DNA of 64,000 nucleotides from Pseudomonas sp. MWU13-2105 (GTDB taxonomy: Bacteria; Pseudomonadota; Gammaproteobacteria; Pseudomonadales; Pseudomonadaceae), in NCBI RefSeq assembly GCF_023242315.1, contig NZ_JALLIY010000007.1, forward strand, positions 62,001-126,000, written 5' to 3'. The position numbers and the translations under genes are program-made. This document shows, piece after piece, positions 1-7,078 of the stretch. A model generated the notes under the pieces. The model searched no databases. It was not told the origin of the DNA and saw only the letters and a list, made by a program, of their open reading frames with translations. Positions within the stretch are counted from its first letter, which is position 1. Every line of letters starts with the position of its first letter.

Positions 1-387
1 TTGAGTGACTTCGGGCCCTTCGATGTGATCCTCGATCCGGTGGGCGCGAACTACGCCGCGCTGAACGTGAAACTTTTGTCAGCTGACGGACGGTGGGTGC
101 TGATCGGCTTGATGGGCGGCCGGGAAACCCAGCTGGACCTGGCCAGGATCCTCGCCAAGCGCATCCAGTTGCTGGGCTCGACCCTGCGCAGCCGCGACGA
201 TCAGTTCAAGGCCGATCTGTTGCGTGACCTGGGTGAGCATGTCTGGCCATTGTTTGCCGAGAAGCGCTTGAGCCCGCAGTTGGCCAAGGTCTTCCCGATC
301 AAGGATGCCGAGGCGGCGTTTGAAGCGCTGGCGAGTAATCAGGTGGCGGGGAAGCTGGTGCTGGCGATCGACGCGGCGCTGGGCTGA
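1..387 (+). CDS. Zinc-type/PIG3-like NAD(P)H:quinone oxidoreductase, C-terminal fragment
   Basis: The open frame runs in from the left edge, so only the last ~128 residues of an MDR-superfamily (crotonase-quinone reductase, PIG3-like) oxidoreductase are present. Visible parts are the end of the Rossmann cofactor domain (FDVILDPVGANYAALN, then GRWVLIGLMGG) and the C-terminal closing segment with the typical DAEAAFEALASNQVAGKLVL ending. In this family the enzyme reduces quinones or alpha,beta-unsaturated carbonyls with NADPH in the cytoplasm. The leading TTG is simply the window edge, not a start. No neighbour on this strand follows; a REP palindrome lies downstream. The family is secure; the exact substrate cannot be told. 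Confidence 0.85.
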   Translation: MSDFGPFDVILDPVGANYAALNVKLLSADGRWVLIGLMGGRETQLDLARILAKRIQLLGSTLRSRDDQFKADLLRDLGEHVWPLFAEKRLSPQLAKVFPIKDAEAAFEALASNQVAGKLVLAIDAALG

Positions 388-442
388 GCCGCTACCTTTC
401 CCCAATGCGTATTGCCGTGGGAACTGGGCTTGATGGATATAC

Positions 443-516
443 TGTGGGAGCGGAGTTTGCCCGCGAAGCTTTTAGCGATCTTGCGGCCCTCTTCGCGGGC
501 AAGCTCCGCTCCCACA
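443..516. repeat. REP palindrome (family A)
   Basis: Two inverted copies of the GGGAGCGGAG(C/T)TTGCCCGCGAAG unit face each other around a short centre, forming a long hairpin between convergent genes. The same unit recurs at 7027-7053, 25651-25723 and 55906-55990. Confidence 0.9.
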
Positions 517-556
517 TAAGCTCCTTCCCACCCAGGCCTGCACTCACAAGGAGCGC

Positions 557-1210
557 CTATTTCCAGTGATGCACCGGCCAACCGGACTTTTCCGCCTGCT
601 CGCGCAGCACCGGGTCCGGGTTGACCACATTCGGGCAGTCAACCTTGAGCAACAACGGCAGGTCGTTGCGTGAGTCCGAATAGAAACTCGCGCCTTCCAG
701 ATTCTCGCCTTCGGCATCCAGCCATTCCAGCAAGCGCACGATCTTGCCTTCGCGATAGGTGAGGGTGCCGACGGTATGGCCGGTGTAGACACCGTGCAGC
801 ACGTCGAGGTCGATGCCCAGTACTTCGTCGATGCCGACACGCTCGGCAATCGCCTTGACCAGGTGGATGCCGGACGCCGAGATCACCAGGATCCGGTCAC
901 CCGCCGCGCGGTGGGCGGCAATGACCTTGCACGCATCGCTGTAGATCAGCGGCTCGATCACATCCTCGACCCACGGCGCCACCAGGTGGGCGATTTCTTC
1001 CGGGGTGCGCCCGGCCATCGGTTCCAGGCTGAACAGCATGTAGTCTTCCATGGCCAGTTCGCCGCGGCTGTAGGCATCCATCAGCTCGTTGTTGCGCTGC
1101 ATGAACGTCTCCGGGTCGACCCAGCCCAGGCGAACCATCTGCTCGCTCCAGAGCGTGGCGCAGTCGCCGTGGATCAGGGTGTCGTCCAGATCAAAAATTG
1201 CCAAGGCCAT
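557..1210 (-). CDS. HAD-IB family phosphatase (SerB-like)
   Basis: A 217-residue haloacid-dehalogenase-superfamily hydrolase. Motif I is DLDDT at residues 7-11 (Asp7 nucleophile, Asp9 general acid); motif II lies in ILVISASG; motif IV is YSDSRNDLPLL. The helical cap after motif I and the overall size fit subfamily IB, the phosphoserine-phosphatase-like group, which dephosphorylates small cytoplasmic metabolites. The gene ends the minus-strand operon of an ABC importer, 34 bases after the ATPase gene, with an alkaline-phosphatase-superfamily gene in the same operon. It therefore probably acts on the imported phosphorylated compound or its breakdown product. The substrate itself is inferred only from context. 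Confidence 0.8.
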   Translation of the reverse strand: MALAIFDLDDTLIHGDCATLWSEQMVRLGWVDPETFMQRNNELMDAYSRGELAMEDYMLFSLEPMAGRTPEEIAHLVAPWVEDVIEPLIYSDACKVIAAHRAAGDRILVISASGIHLVKAIAERVGIDEVLGIDLDVLHGVYTGHTVGTLTYREGKIVRLLEWLDAEGENLEGASFYSDSRNDLPLLLKVDCPNVVNPDPVLREQAEKSGWPVHHWK

Positions 1211-1244
1211 CAGTACCGCTCTCTCTTCAAACGCTCTAAGGACA

Positions 1245-2234
1245 TCAGGCTACCTCACATAGCGCACTCGGATCGATAGACAGCGACAAACGCCGACCCT
1301 CGGGGTGCAGGTCGGCGGCCGAGCGGTTGAGCACGTCCACCACCAGTTCCACGCCGCGGGCCTCGACCCGATACCTGATAACGTTGCCCAGCAGGCTGTG
1401 ACCGCGGATCAGCGCGTCCAGCTCGCCCTCGGCCCGCAGCTCGATGGCTTCCGGACGAATGGCAATGCGGCTGTTGATCGGTCGCTGCAACAGACGGCTG
1501 GCCGCGTCGGCATCGAGCAGGTTGTAGTTGCCGATAAAGCCGGCGGCAAACACGTCCACCGGCGCGGTGTAGAGCGATTCGGCATCGCCGCTCTGGACGA
1601 TCTTGCCCTGGTTCATCAGGAAGATCCGGTCGCTCATGGTCAGGGCTTCTTCCTGGTCATGGGTGACGAAAATCGTGGTCAGGCCCAGTTCGCGCTGGAT
1701 CGCCCGGATCTGTTCGCGCAGGTGTTTGCGAATCCGCGCATCCAGGGCCGACAGCGGCTCGTCGAGCAGCAACAAGCGCGGGCGGGTCACCAGCGAGCGG
1801 GCCAGGGCCACGCGCTGGCATTGGCCGCCGGAGAGTTGATGCGGGTAGCGCGCGGCAAAGTCGTGCAGTTCCACCAGCTTGAGGGCCTCGATGACGCGCT
1901 TGTGGCTGTCGTCGGCATTGACCTTCTGCATCTTCAGGCCAAAGGCGACGTTCTGCTCCACGGTCATGTTGGGGAACAGCGCGTAGCTCTGGAACACCAT
2001 GCCGATCGCGCGTTTCTGCGGGCTCAGCGGGACGATGTCCTGGTCGTCGAGGAGGATCTTGCCGCTGTCCACCGGGGTCAGGCCGGCGATGCAGCGCAGC
2101 AGGGTGGATTTGCCGCAACCGGACGGGCCGAGCAGGGTGACGAATTCACCCTTGGCGATCTCGCAGTTGATGTCGCTGAACACCGTGGTGCCGGCGTAGG
2201 TTTTTTTCAGGTTCTGGACACTGATGAAGCTCAT
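1245..2234 (-). CDS. ABC importer ATP-binding subunit (PotA/FbpC/PhnT type)
   Basis: A 329-residue nucleotide-binding subunit of a binding-protein-dependent importer. Walker A is GPSGCGKS (residues 36-43); the signature is LSGGQCQRVALARSL; Walker B is LLLLDEPLSALD; the H-loop is FVTHDQEEAL. A ~70-residue TOBE-like tail follows. I chose the ATG at 2234 because its first bases overlap the stop of the preceding permease (ATGA), which implies translational coupling; the frame stays open 12 codons further upstream. It would power uptake by the permeases at 2231-3031 and 3018-3863. The subfamily covers iron, polyamine and 2-aminoethylphosphonate importers, so sequence alone does not fix the substrate. 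Confidence 0.88.
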   Translation of the reverse strand: MSFISVQNLKKTYAGTTVFSDINCEIAKGEFVTLLGPSGCGKSTLLRCIAGLTPVDSGKILLDDQDIVPLSPQKRAIGMVFQSYALFPNMTVEQNVAFGLKMQKVNADDSHKRVIEALKLVELHDFAARYPHQLSGGQCQRVALARSLVTRPRLLLLDEPLSALDARIRKHLREQIRAIQRELGLTTIFVTHDQEEALTMSDRIFLMNQGKIVQSGDAESLYTAPVDVFAAGFIGNYNLLDADAASRLLQRPINSRIAIRPEAIELRAEGELDALIRGHSLLGNVIRYRVEARGVELVVDVLNRSAADLHPEGRRLSLSIDPSALCEVA

Positions 2235-3031
2235 TGGCTTTTGTCCTTGTTCAAGCGGTTGGCAACCCAAGTGAGCACCAGCACGAAAAGAAAGTAGGAG
2301 ATCACCAGGGCACTGGTGAAGTGGCCGCTGCTGTTGCGCATGTTGTTCAGGTACACCTGCAGGGTTTCATAGCGGGTACCCACCAGGATGTTGGCGAAGA
2401 CGAATTCGCCGAACAGGAAGGAGAACGACAGCAGCAGCGCGACCATCAGGCCCTTGCGCAGGTTTGGCAGCACCACCAGGAACGCCGCCTGCCAGGTGCT
2501 GGCGCCGAGCAGATGGGCGGCGTCCATCAGGTCGCGCAGGTTGATCGCCTGCAGGTTGTTGGTGATCGCCCGGTACATGAACGGCAAGGCCACGGTGAAG
2601 TAGCAGCCGATCAGGATCCACGGCGTGCCGACCATGGCGAACGGTCCGGAACCGTAGAGCTGCAACAGGCCCACCGAGGACACCACCGGCGGCACCGCGA
2701 AGGGCAGCAGGATGAGGATGTTCATCAGCGCGTCGAGCCGGGGGAAGTGGTAGTGCACGACGAACAGCAGCGGCAGGATCAGCACCACCGACAACACCAG
2801 CGAGCCGACGCAGACGATCAGCGACTGGCCGAAGGCATTGAGAAAGCGTGGGTCGCTCCACAGTTGCAAGTACCACTTGAAGGTGAAGCCGGCGGGCAGG
2901 ATGGTCGCCGACCAACTGCTGGCAATCGAGTAGACCAGGGTACCGGCCAGCGGCAGCAGCAGGATCAGGAACAACAGGTAGACCACCATGCGGTGGTACA
3001 GGGCGGCGGAGCCGGGTTCAGCGCGCGACAT
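2231..3031 (-). CDS. ABC importer permease, second subunit
   Basis: A 266-residue inner-membrane permease with about six hydrophobic helices, starting with VYLLFLILLLPLAGTLVYSI. The EAA-type coupling loop is visible as DLMDAAHLLGASTWQAAFLV, which contacts the ATPase. The start at 3031 has AGGAG five to six bases upstream and overlaps the end of the upstream permease gene by 14 bases; its own stop overlaps the ATPase start. It belongs to the PotC/PhnV-like group that pairs with a PotB/PhnU-like partner. The heterodimer would carry substrate handed over by the binding protein at 4801-5868. Confidence 0.86.
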   Translation of the reverse strand: MSRAEPGSAALYHRMVVYLLFLILLLPLAGTLVYSIASSWSATILPAGFTFKWYLQLWSDPRFLNAFGQSLIVCVGSLVLSVVLILPLLFVVHYHFPRLDALMNILILLPFAVPPVVSSVGLLQLYGSGPFAMVGTPWILIGCYFTVALPFMYRAITNNLQAINLRDLMDAAHLLGASTWQAAFLVVLPNLRKGLMVALLLSFSFLFGEFVFANILVGTRYETLQVYLNNMRNSSGHFTSALVISYFLFVLVLTWVANRLNKDKSQ

Positions 3032-3863
3032 GGTAGCTCCTCTTCAACAGCCACTGGTGGATCAAGGTTACGAAGGTCATCAGGCCCACCAGGATCACCG
3101 CCAGCGCACTGGCCATGTTCGGATCGAGGCTGATGTCGCCGGAGACCATGGCGGCGATACGGATCGGCAACACGTTGAAGTTGCCGGTGGTCAGTGCATA
3201 CACCGTGGCGTAGGCGCCGAGGGCGTTGGCCAGGAGGATCACGAAGGTGCCCAGCAGCGCCGGGGTCAGCACCGGCAGGCCGATATGCCGCCAGAACTGC
3301 CAGCCGTCGGCACCGAGCAGCGCGGCGGACTCGCGCCAGTCTTCACGCAGGGCGTCGAAGGCCGGGTAGAGCAGCAGCACGCCGAGGGGAATCTGGAAGT
3401 AGGTGTAGAGAATGATCAGCCCGGTTTTCGAGTACAGGTTGAAATCCTGAATGATCCCGGCCTGTTTCAGCATGATGGTGATGGTGCCGTTGAAGCCCAG
3501 CAGGATGATGAAGGCGAAGGCCAGCGGCACGCCGGCGAAGTTGCTGGTCATGTTGGCGAAAGCGTTGACGAAGTCGCGCAGGCGCGAGTCGACCCGGCGC
3601 AGCGAGTAGGCCCCGAGCACGGCGATGAGCATGCCGAACACGCTGGACCAGAAGCTGATTTCCAGGCTGTACTGGATCGCCTGCAGGTAGAACTTCGAGC
3701 TGAAGATCTTGCTGAAGTTGGCCAGGCCCCAGCCGTCGTCTTCCGATTGCAGGCTGTTGATCAGCACCCACACCAGCGGCGCGATCTCGAACACGATAAA
3801 GAACAGGGCAAAGGGCACCAGGCAGAGCACCGCCAGCCATTTGCCACGGGTGAGTGAATTCAC
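3018..3863 (-). CDS. ABC importer permease, first subunit
   Basis: A 281-residue integral membrane permease (BPD_transp_1 fold) with about six helices, the first being WLAVLCLVPFALFFIVFEIA. The EAA-type loop is DWRESAALLGADGWQFWRHI. The frame is open back to an ATG at 3881, but I prefer the GTG at 3863. It overlaps the stop of the upstream phosphatase gene (GTGA) and has GGGAG eight bases before it. It forms the channel with the permease at 2231-3031. Every junction in this operon from 4666 to 2231 is an overlap, so the products are probably made in fixed proportion. Confidence 0.85.
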   Translation of the reverse strand: MNSLTRGKWLAVLCLVPFALFFIVFEIAPLVWVLINSLQSEDDGWGLANFSKIFSSKFYLQAIQYSLEISFWSSVFGMLIAVLGAYSLRRVDSRLRDFVNAFANMTSNFAGVPLAFAFIILLGFNGTITIMLKQAGIIQDFNLYSKTGLIILYTYFQIPLGVLLLYPAFDALREDWRESAALLGADGWQFWRHIGLPVLTPALLGTFVILLANALGAYATVYALTTGNFNVLPIRIAAMVSGDISLDPNMASALAVILVGLMTFVTLIHQWLLKRSYHVAR

Positions 3864-4666
3864 TTCAACAGCTCCCGGCATACAGGTTTGTCATGGGGAA
3901 CGCCGAGCAGTTCGCAGATCGTGCCGCAGAGCTGCGTTTGCCGGGGCGTGGCGTCGGGATTGAAACTGAAGGCAGCGCCGAGGACGAACAGCGGCACTTC
4001 GCGCTCTTCGGCCAGCAGGCCGTTGTGCGAGCGGTCGTTGTTCATGCCGTGGTCGGCGGTCACCAGCACCTGGTAACCGGCGTCGAGCCAGCCTTGCAGG
4101 TAGTCGGCGAGGATGATGTCGGCCGAACGCGCGCTGTTGCGGTATTGCGCGCTGTCGAGGCCGTGCTTGTGGCCGGCGTCGTCGATGTTCATCGGATGCA
4201 CCAGCAGGAAGTTCGGCGCGTGTTGCAGGCGCAGGCTTTCGGCATCGGCGAACAGATGGGAATCGGGGTAGTGGTCGACCCAGTAGAAATGGCCGTGCTG
4301 GATCGCCAGCGCTTCATCCTGGGTATGCCGGTCACGGGCGGCGACGAAGGGCGTGCGGTTGTACAACTCGCTGACCCAGTGATAGGCCGCCGCCGCCGTG
4401 GTCAGGCCGGCGTCGCGGGCGTAATGGAACACGCTGCGCTGGTTGGACAGACGCGAGACGTGGTTGTGCACGATGCCGCTGCGGATCGGAGCCACACCGG
4501 TAAGAATACATTCGTAGAGCGGTCTTGAGAGCGAGGGCAACTCGCATTCCAGTTTGTACAGCGCCGCGCGTCCTGCGCCTGCGTAAGCCTGGAGATGGCC
4601 CATGGCATGGCGGGCGACCTCGTAATTCAGGCCATCGAGCACGACCAGGATAACGTTGTGCTGCAT
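3860..4666 (-). CDS. Alkaline-phosphatase-superfamily phosphodiesterase/phosphonate hydrolase-like protein
   Basis: A 268-residue enzyme of the type I phosphodiesterase/nucleotide pyrophosphatase branch. Metal-binding landmarks are VVLDGLN near the N terminus, HPMNIDDAGHKHG in the middle and TADHGMN late. The segment ELPSLSRPLYECILTG sits where the family's Ser/Thr nucleophile lies. No signal peptide is seen, so it should be cytoplasmic and act after uptake. I chose the ATG at 4666, which has GGAG about nine bases upstream, over the in-frame ATG at 4681. Its place inside an ABC importer operon suggests it cleaves the imported phosphoester or phosphonate. Which bond it breaks is unknown. Confidence 0.8.
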   Translation of the reverse strand: MQHNVILVVLDGLNYEVARHAMGHLQAYAGAGRAALYKLECELPSLSRPLYECILTGVAPIRSGIVHNHVSRLSNQRSVFHYARDAGLTTAAAAYHWVSELYNRTPFVAARDRHTQDEALAIQHGHFYWVDHYPDSHLFADAESLRLQHAPNFLLVHPMNIDDAGHKHGLDSAQYRNSARSADIILADYLQGWLDAGYQVLVTADHGMNNDRSHNGLLAEEREVPLFVLGAAFSFNPDATPRQTQLCGTICELLGVPHDKPVCRELLK

Positions 4667-4713
4667 AAACCGGGTCTCCATCTGGGATAAAAGCCTAACG
4701 ATCAGTCAAGCCG

Positions 4714-4789
4714 CTGTGGGAGCCGGATTTATCCGCGAAGCTTTTGGCGGCCTTGAGGACCCCTTCGCGGATGAATCCGGCTCCCACAG
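4714..4789. repeat. REP-like palindrome
   Basis: CTGTGGGAGCCGGATTTATC and its inverted counterpart flank a short centre between the phosphatase and binding-protein genes. The hairpin could trim or stabilise operon mRNA, leaving more of the upstream binding-protein message. Confidence 0.85.
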
Positions 4790-4800
4790 GGGAGATGGCG

Positions 4801-5868
4801 TTATTGCATGTTGATGATGACTTCTTCCTGCCACTTCTGTGGCAGCGCCTTGGAAGTCTTTTCCCAGGCATCGGCATCTTTGATCGGCGTGACTTTCTTG
4901 TACTGCTCGTTAGGCAGCAGCTTGGCTTTCACGTCTTCCGGCAGGGTCAGGTGCTCGGCACGGATCGGACGGGCGTTGCCACGCGCCAGGTTGGTCTGGC
5001 CGGCGTCACTGAAGATGTATTCACGCGCCAGCTTGGCCGCGTTCGGGTGCTTGGCGTATTTGTTGATGATGGTGGTATAGCCGGAGATCACCGAACCGTC
5101 CGCTGGGATCAGCACCACGTAGTCATCCGGGTTGGCCATCTTGGCTTTGTAGCTCAGACCGTTGAAGTCCCAGACCACACCCACTTCGACTTCACCCTTT
5201 TCCATGGTGGCGATGGTCGGGTTGGCGAGCGACAGGCGACCTTGCTTGGCGATCTCGGCAAACATCAGCAGCGCCGGCTGGACGTTCTTCTCGTCGCCGC
5301 CGTTGGCCAGGGCCGCGGCCAGTACGCCGTTGGCGGCCTGGGCCGCGGTGCTCACGTCACCGATGGAGACTTTGTATTTGCCGGTCTTGAGGTCAGCCCA
5401 GCTTTTCGGAGCGTCGGAGCCGTGCAGCAGCTTCTTGTTGACGATGAACGCGATGGTGCCGGTGTAGGCCAGGGCCCAGTTGCCGTCCTTGTCCTTTGCC
5501 CAGGCCGGGACCTGATCCCAGGTGCTTGGCTTGTACGGTTGGGTCACGCCCTGCTTGACCGCGATCGGGCCGAAGGCGGCACCGACGTCGCCGATGTCGG
5601 CGCTGGCGTTGTCTTTCTCGGCGGCGAACTTGGCCACTTCCTGGGCCGAGCTCATGTCGGTGTCGATGTGCTTGAGGCCGTACTTGTCGCTCAGGTCTTT
5701 CCAGGTGCCGGCCCAGTTCGCCCAGTCATCGGGCATGCCGACGCTGTTCACGGCGCCTTCTTGCTTGGCGGCGGTTTCCAGTGCTTTCAAATCGGTGCCA
5801 GCAGCCATGGCGGAGGTGCACAGGGCAATGCTCGAGCCTAACAGTGATGCCAGGAAAAGCTGTTTCAT
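4801..5868 (-). CDS. Periplasmic ABC substrate-binding protein (PhnS/Fbp-like)
   Basis: A 355-residue extracellular solute-binding protein with a Sec signal peptide (MKQLFLASLLGSSIALCTSA, cut near AMA/AG). The mature part shows the two-lobe pattern of the iron/thiamine/aminoethylphosphonate cluster, with DIGDVGAAFGPIAVKQG and WALAYTGTIAFIVNKKLL. It is the first gene of the importer operon, 134 bases ahead of the phosphatase gene and separated from it by a REP hairpin. No lipobox is present, so it should be a soluble periplasmic protein. A GntR operator-like site lies 82 bases upstream of the start. The ligand is not evident; an organophosphorus compound is inferred from the neighbours. Confidence 0.87.
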   Translation of the reverse strand: MKQLFLASLLGSSIALCTSAMAAGTDLKALETAAKQEGAVNSVGMPDDWANWAGTWKDLSDKYGLKHIDTDMSSAQEVAKFAAEKDNASADIGDVGAAFGPIAVKQGVTQPYKPSTWDQVPAWAKDKDGNWALAYTGTIAFIVNKKLLHGSDAPKSWADLKTGKYKVSIGDVSTAAQAANGVLAAALANGGDEKNVQPALLMFAEIAKQGRLSLANPTIATMEKGEVEVGVVWDFNGLSYKAKMANPDDYVVLIPADGSVISGYTTIINKYAKHPNAAKLAREYIFSDAGQTNLARGNARPIRAEHLTLPEDVKAKLLPNEQYKKVTPIKDADAWEKTSKALPQKWQEEVIINMQ

Positions 5869-5949
5869 CCGAAGCTCCTTTGGGCGTTTTCAACGCGGCG
5901 ATTTTTATCAGTGGTTTTTATAAAAAGTAACGCGGTGGTTTGGGTCGTT

Positions 5950-5961
5950 TGGTCTAGGTCA
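5950..5961. promoter_or_regulatory. HutC/GntR-type operator-like site in front of importer operon
   Basis: TGGTCTAGGTCA matches four of six arm positions of the TGGTCTAGACCA palindrome bound by NagR/DasR-type GntR-UTRA regulators. It sits 82 bases upstream of the binding-protein start. Confidence 0.5.
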
Positions 5962-6226
5962 GCAATACCTGAGCCAATTTAAGCTTGCTGGATGACACTT
6001 TGATGTCGGCATCAGTCCTGCAAGGTTTTTTAGCGGTACTGCTGATAAGTCCAGAGTTAAGCGTAGACCATGGTTAACTATATGATATTTAAGGAATTGA
6101 TCTTTGTGGAACGAACGTCCATGTGCACCGTTTCGTCGCTTTGTCACATATCAGTCATCTGCATTGCCTAGGCTTGAGGCAACCCACGGAAGCCGCGATC
6201 TACTGCGCTTCTGCCCTGAAACAGTG

Positions 6227-6240
6227 CTGGTCTAGTCCAG
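6227..6240. promoter_or_regulatory. HutC/GntR-type operator-like site in front of regulator gene
   Basis: CTGGTCTAGTCCAG is palindromic at all but one pair and ends 13 bases before the regulator ATG. It shares TGGTCTAG with the site at 5950, suggesting autorepression plus operon repression by the adjacent protein. Confidence 0.6.
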
Positions 6241-6253
6241 ATAGGTAACGTTG

Positions 6254-6967
6254 ATGCGTGAAGAGGCACCAAAGGCCGTGACAGCCATCGGTCAGGCTCT
6301 GCATGAGCAGATCGGACACGGCTTGCTGCCAGCGGGTAGCAAATTGCCCGCCGAACGCAAACTCAGTGAGTTGTTCGGTACCACTCGGATCACCGTGCGT
6401 GAGGCCTTGTTGCAGTTGGAGGCCCAGGGGCTGATCTATCGCGAGGAGCGTCGCGGCTGGTTTATTTCGCCGCCGCGCCTGGCCTATAACCTGATGCAGC
6501 GTAGCCACTTTCACGCGATGGTCAGCGCCCAGGGGCGGGTGCCGTCGACCCAGGTGATCTCGGCGCGCTTGCAACCGGCGTCGGCGGCGGTGTGTGACTG
6601 GTTGCAACTGCCGGCGCTGTCCAGCGTGATCCAGATCTGCCGGGCACGCCGGATCGACGAGCGGCTGGTGCTGTATGTCGAGCATTACCTGAATCCGCAG
6701 TACTTCCCGGGGATTCTGGAGTTCGATTTGAACCAGTCGATCACCGAGCTGTATGCGCGGCATTACGACCTGCATTACGGGCGGGTCAGGTTCGAGATCG
6801 TGCCGACTTCCTTGCAGGTGGAGGCGGCGGCGGCGTTGCGAGTGTCAGTGGGCAGCCCGGGGTTGCGGATTGCCCGGGTCAACTATGACCAGCATGGGCG
6901 GCTGATCGACTGCGATCTGGAGTTCTGGCGCCATGATGCGATTCATGTCGGGGTGGATGTGGTTTAA
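6254..6967 (+). CDS. GntR family regulator, HutC/UTRA subfamily (PhnR-like)
   Basis: A 237-residue transcription factor. The winged helix-turn-helix occupies residues ~8-75 (GSKLPAERKLSELFGTTRIT, then VREALLQLEAQGLI). A UTRA ligand-binding domain fills the rest, ending in YDQHGRLIDCDLEFWRHDAI. I prefer the ATG at 6254 to the adjoining TTG at 6251. UTRA regulators usually bind the imported metabolite or its phosphorylated form and release DNA. The gene is divergent from the importer operon and has TGGTCTAG-type sites in front of both units. It is the likely specific repressor of the operon. Its effector is unknown. Confidence 0.87.
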   Translation: MREEAPKAVTAIGQALHEQIGHGLLPAGSKLPAERKLSELFGTTRITVREALLQLEAQGLIYREERRGWFISPPRLAYNLMQRSHFHAMVSAQGRVPSTQVISARLQPASAAVCDWLQLPALSSVIQICRARRIDERLVLYVEHYLNPQYFPGILEFDLNQSITELYARHYDLHYGRVRFEIVPTSLQVEAAAALRVSVGSPGLRIARVNYDQHGRLIDCDLEFWRHDAIHVGVDVV

Positions 6968-7011
6968 CCTGCAGTTGGATCCGAGGGGGCTTGAAGTTGA
7001 GTAGGGTCTTT

Positions 7012-7055
7012 TGGCGAGCGGGCTTATGTGGGAGCGGAGCTTGCCCGCGAAGGGG
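7012..7055. repeat. Single REP unit plus fragment
   Basis: A TGGCGAGCGGGCTT fragment of REP family B is followed directly by one family A unit (GGGAGCGGAGCTTGCCCGCG). No inverted partner is present. Confidence 0.7.
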
Positions 7056-7078
7056 CCCTTAAGATTGCTGTGGCAGTC

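Larger units (their letters stand above)
5869..6253. other. Divergent control region, importer operon / GntR regulator
   Basis: This 385-base stretch has no credible gene and is more AT-rich than its surroundings, for example around 6060-6110. It must carry both divergent promoters. The two operator-like sites listed separately lie near its ends; a further half-site TAGACCA is at 6064-6070. Confidence 0.6.

Noticed and set aside
4695..4877. ORF read through the REP before the binding-protein gene
   Set aside because: It is mostly a translation of the REP palindrome, and similar short frames appear at every REP in the window.
5959..6147. 62-codon minus-strand ORF in the divergent control region
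   Set aside because: It is AT-rich, has no homologous look or ribosome site, and overlaps operator sequence.
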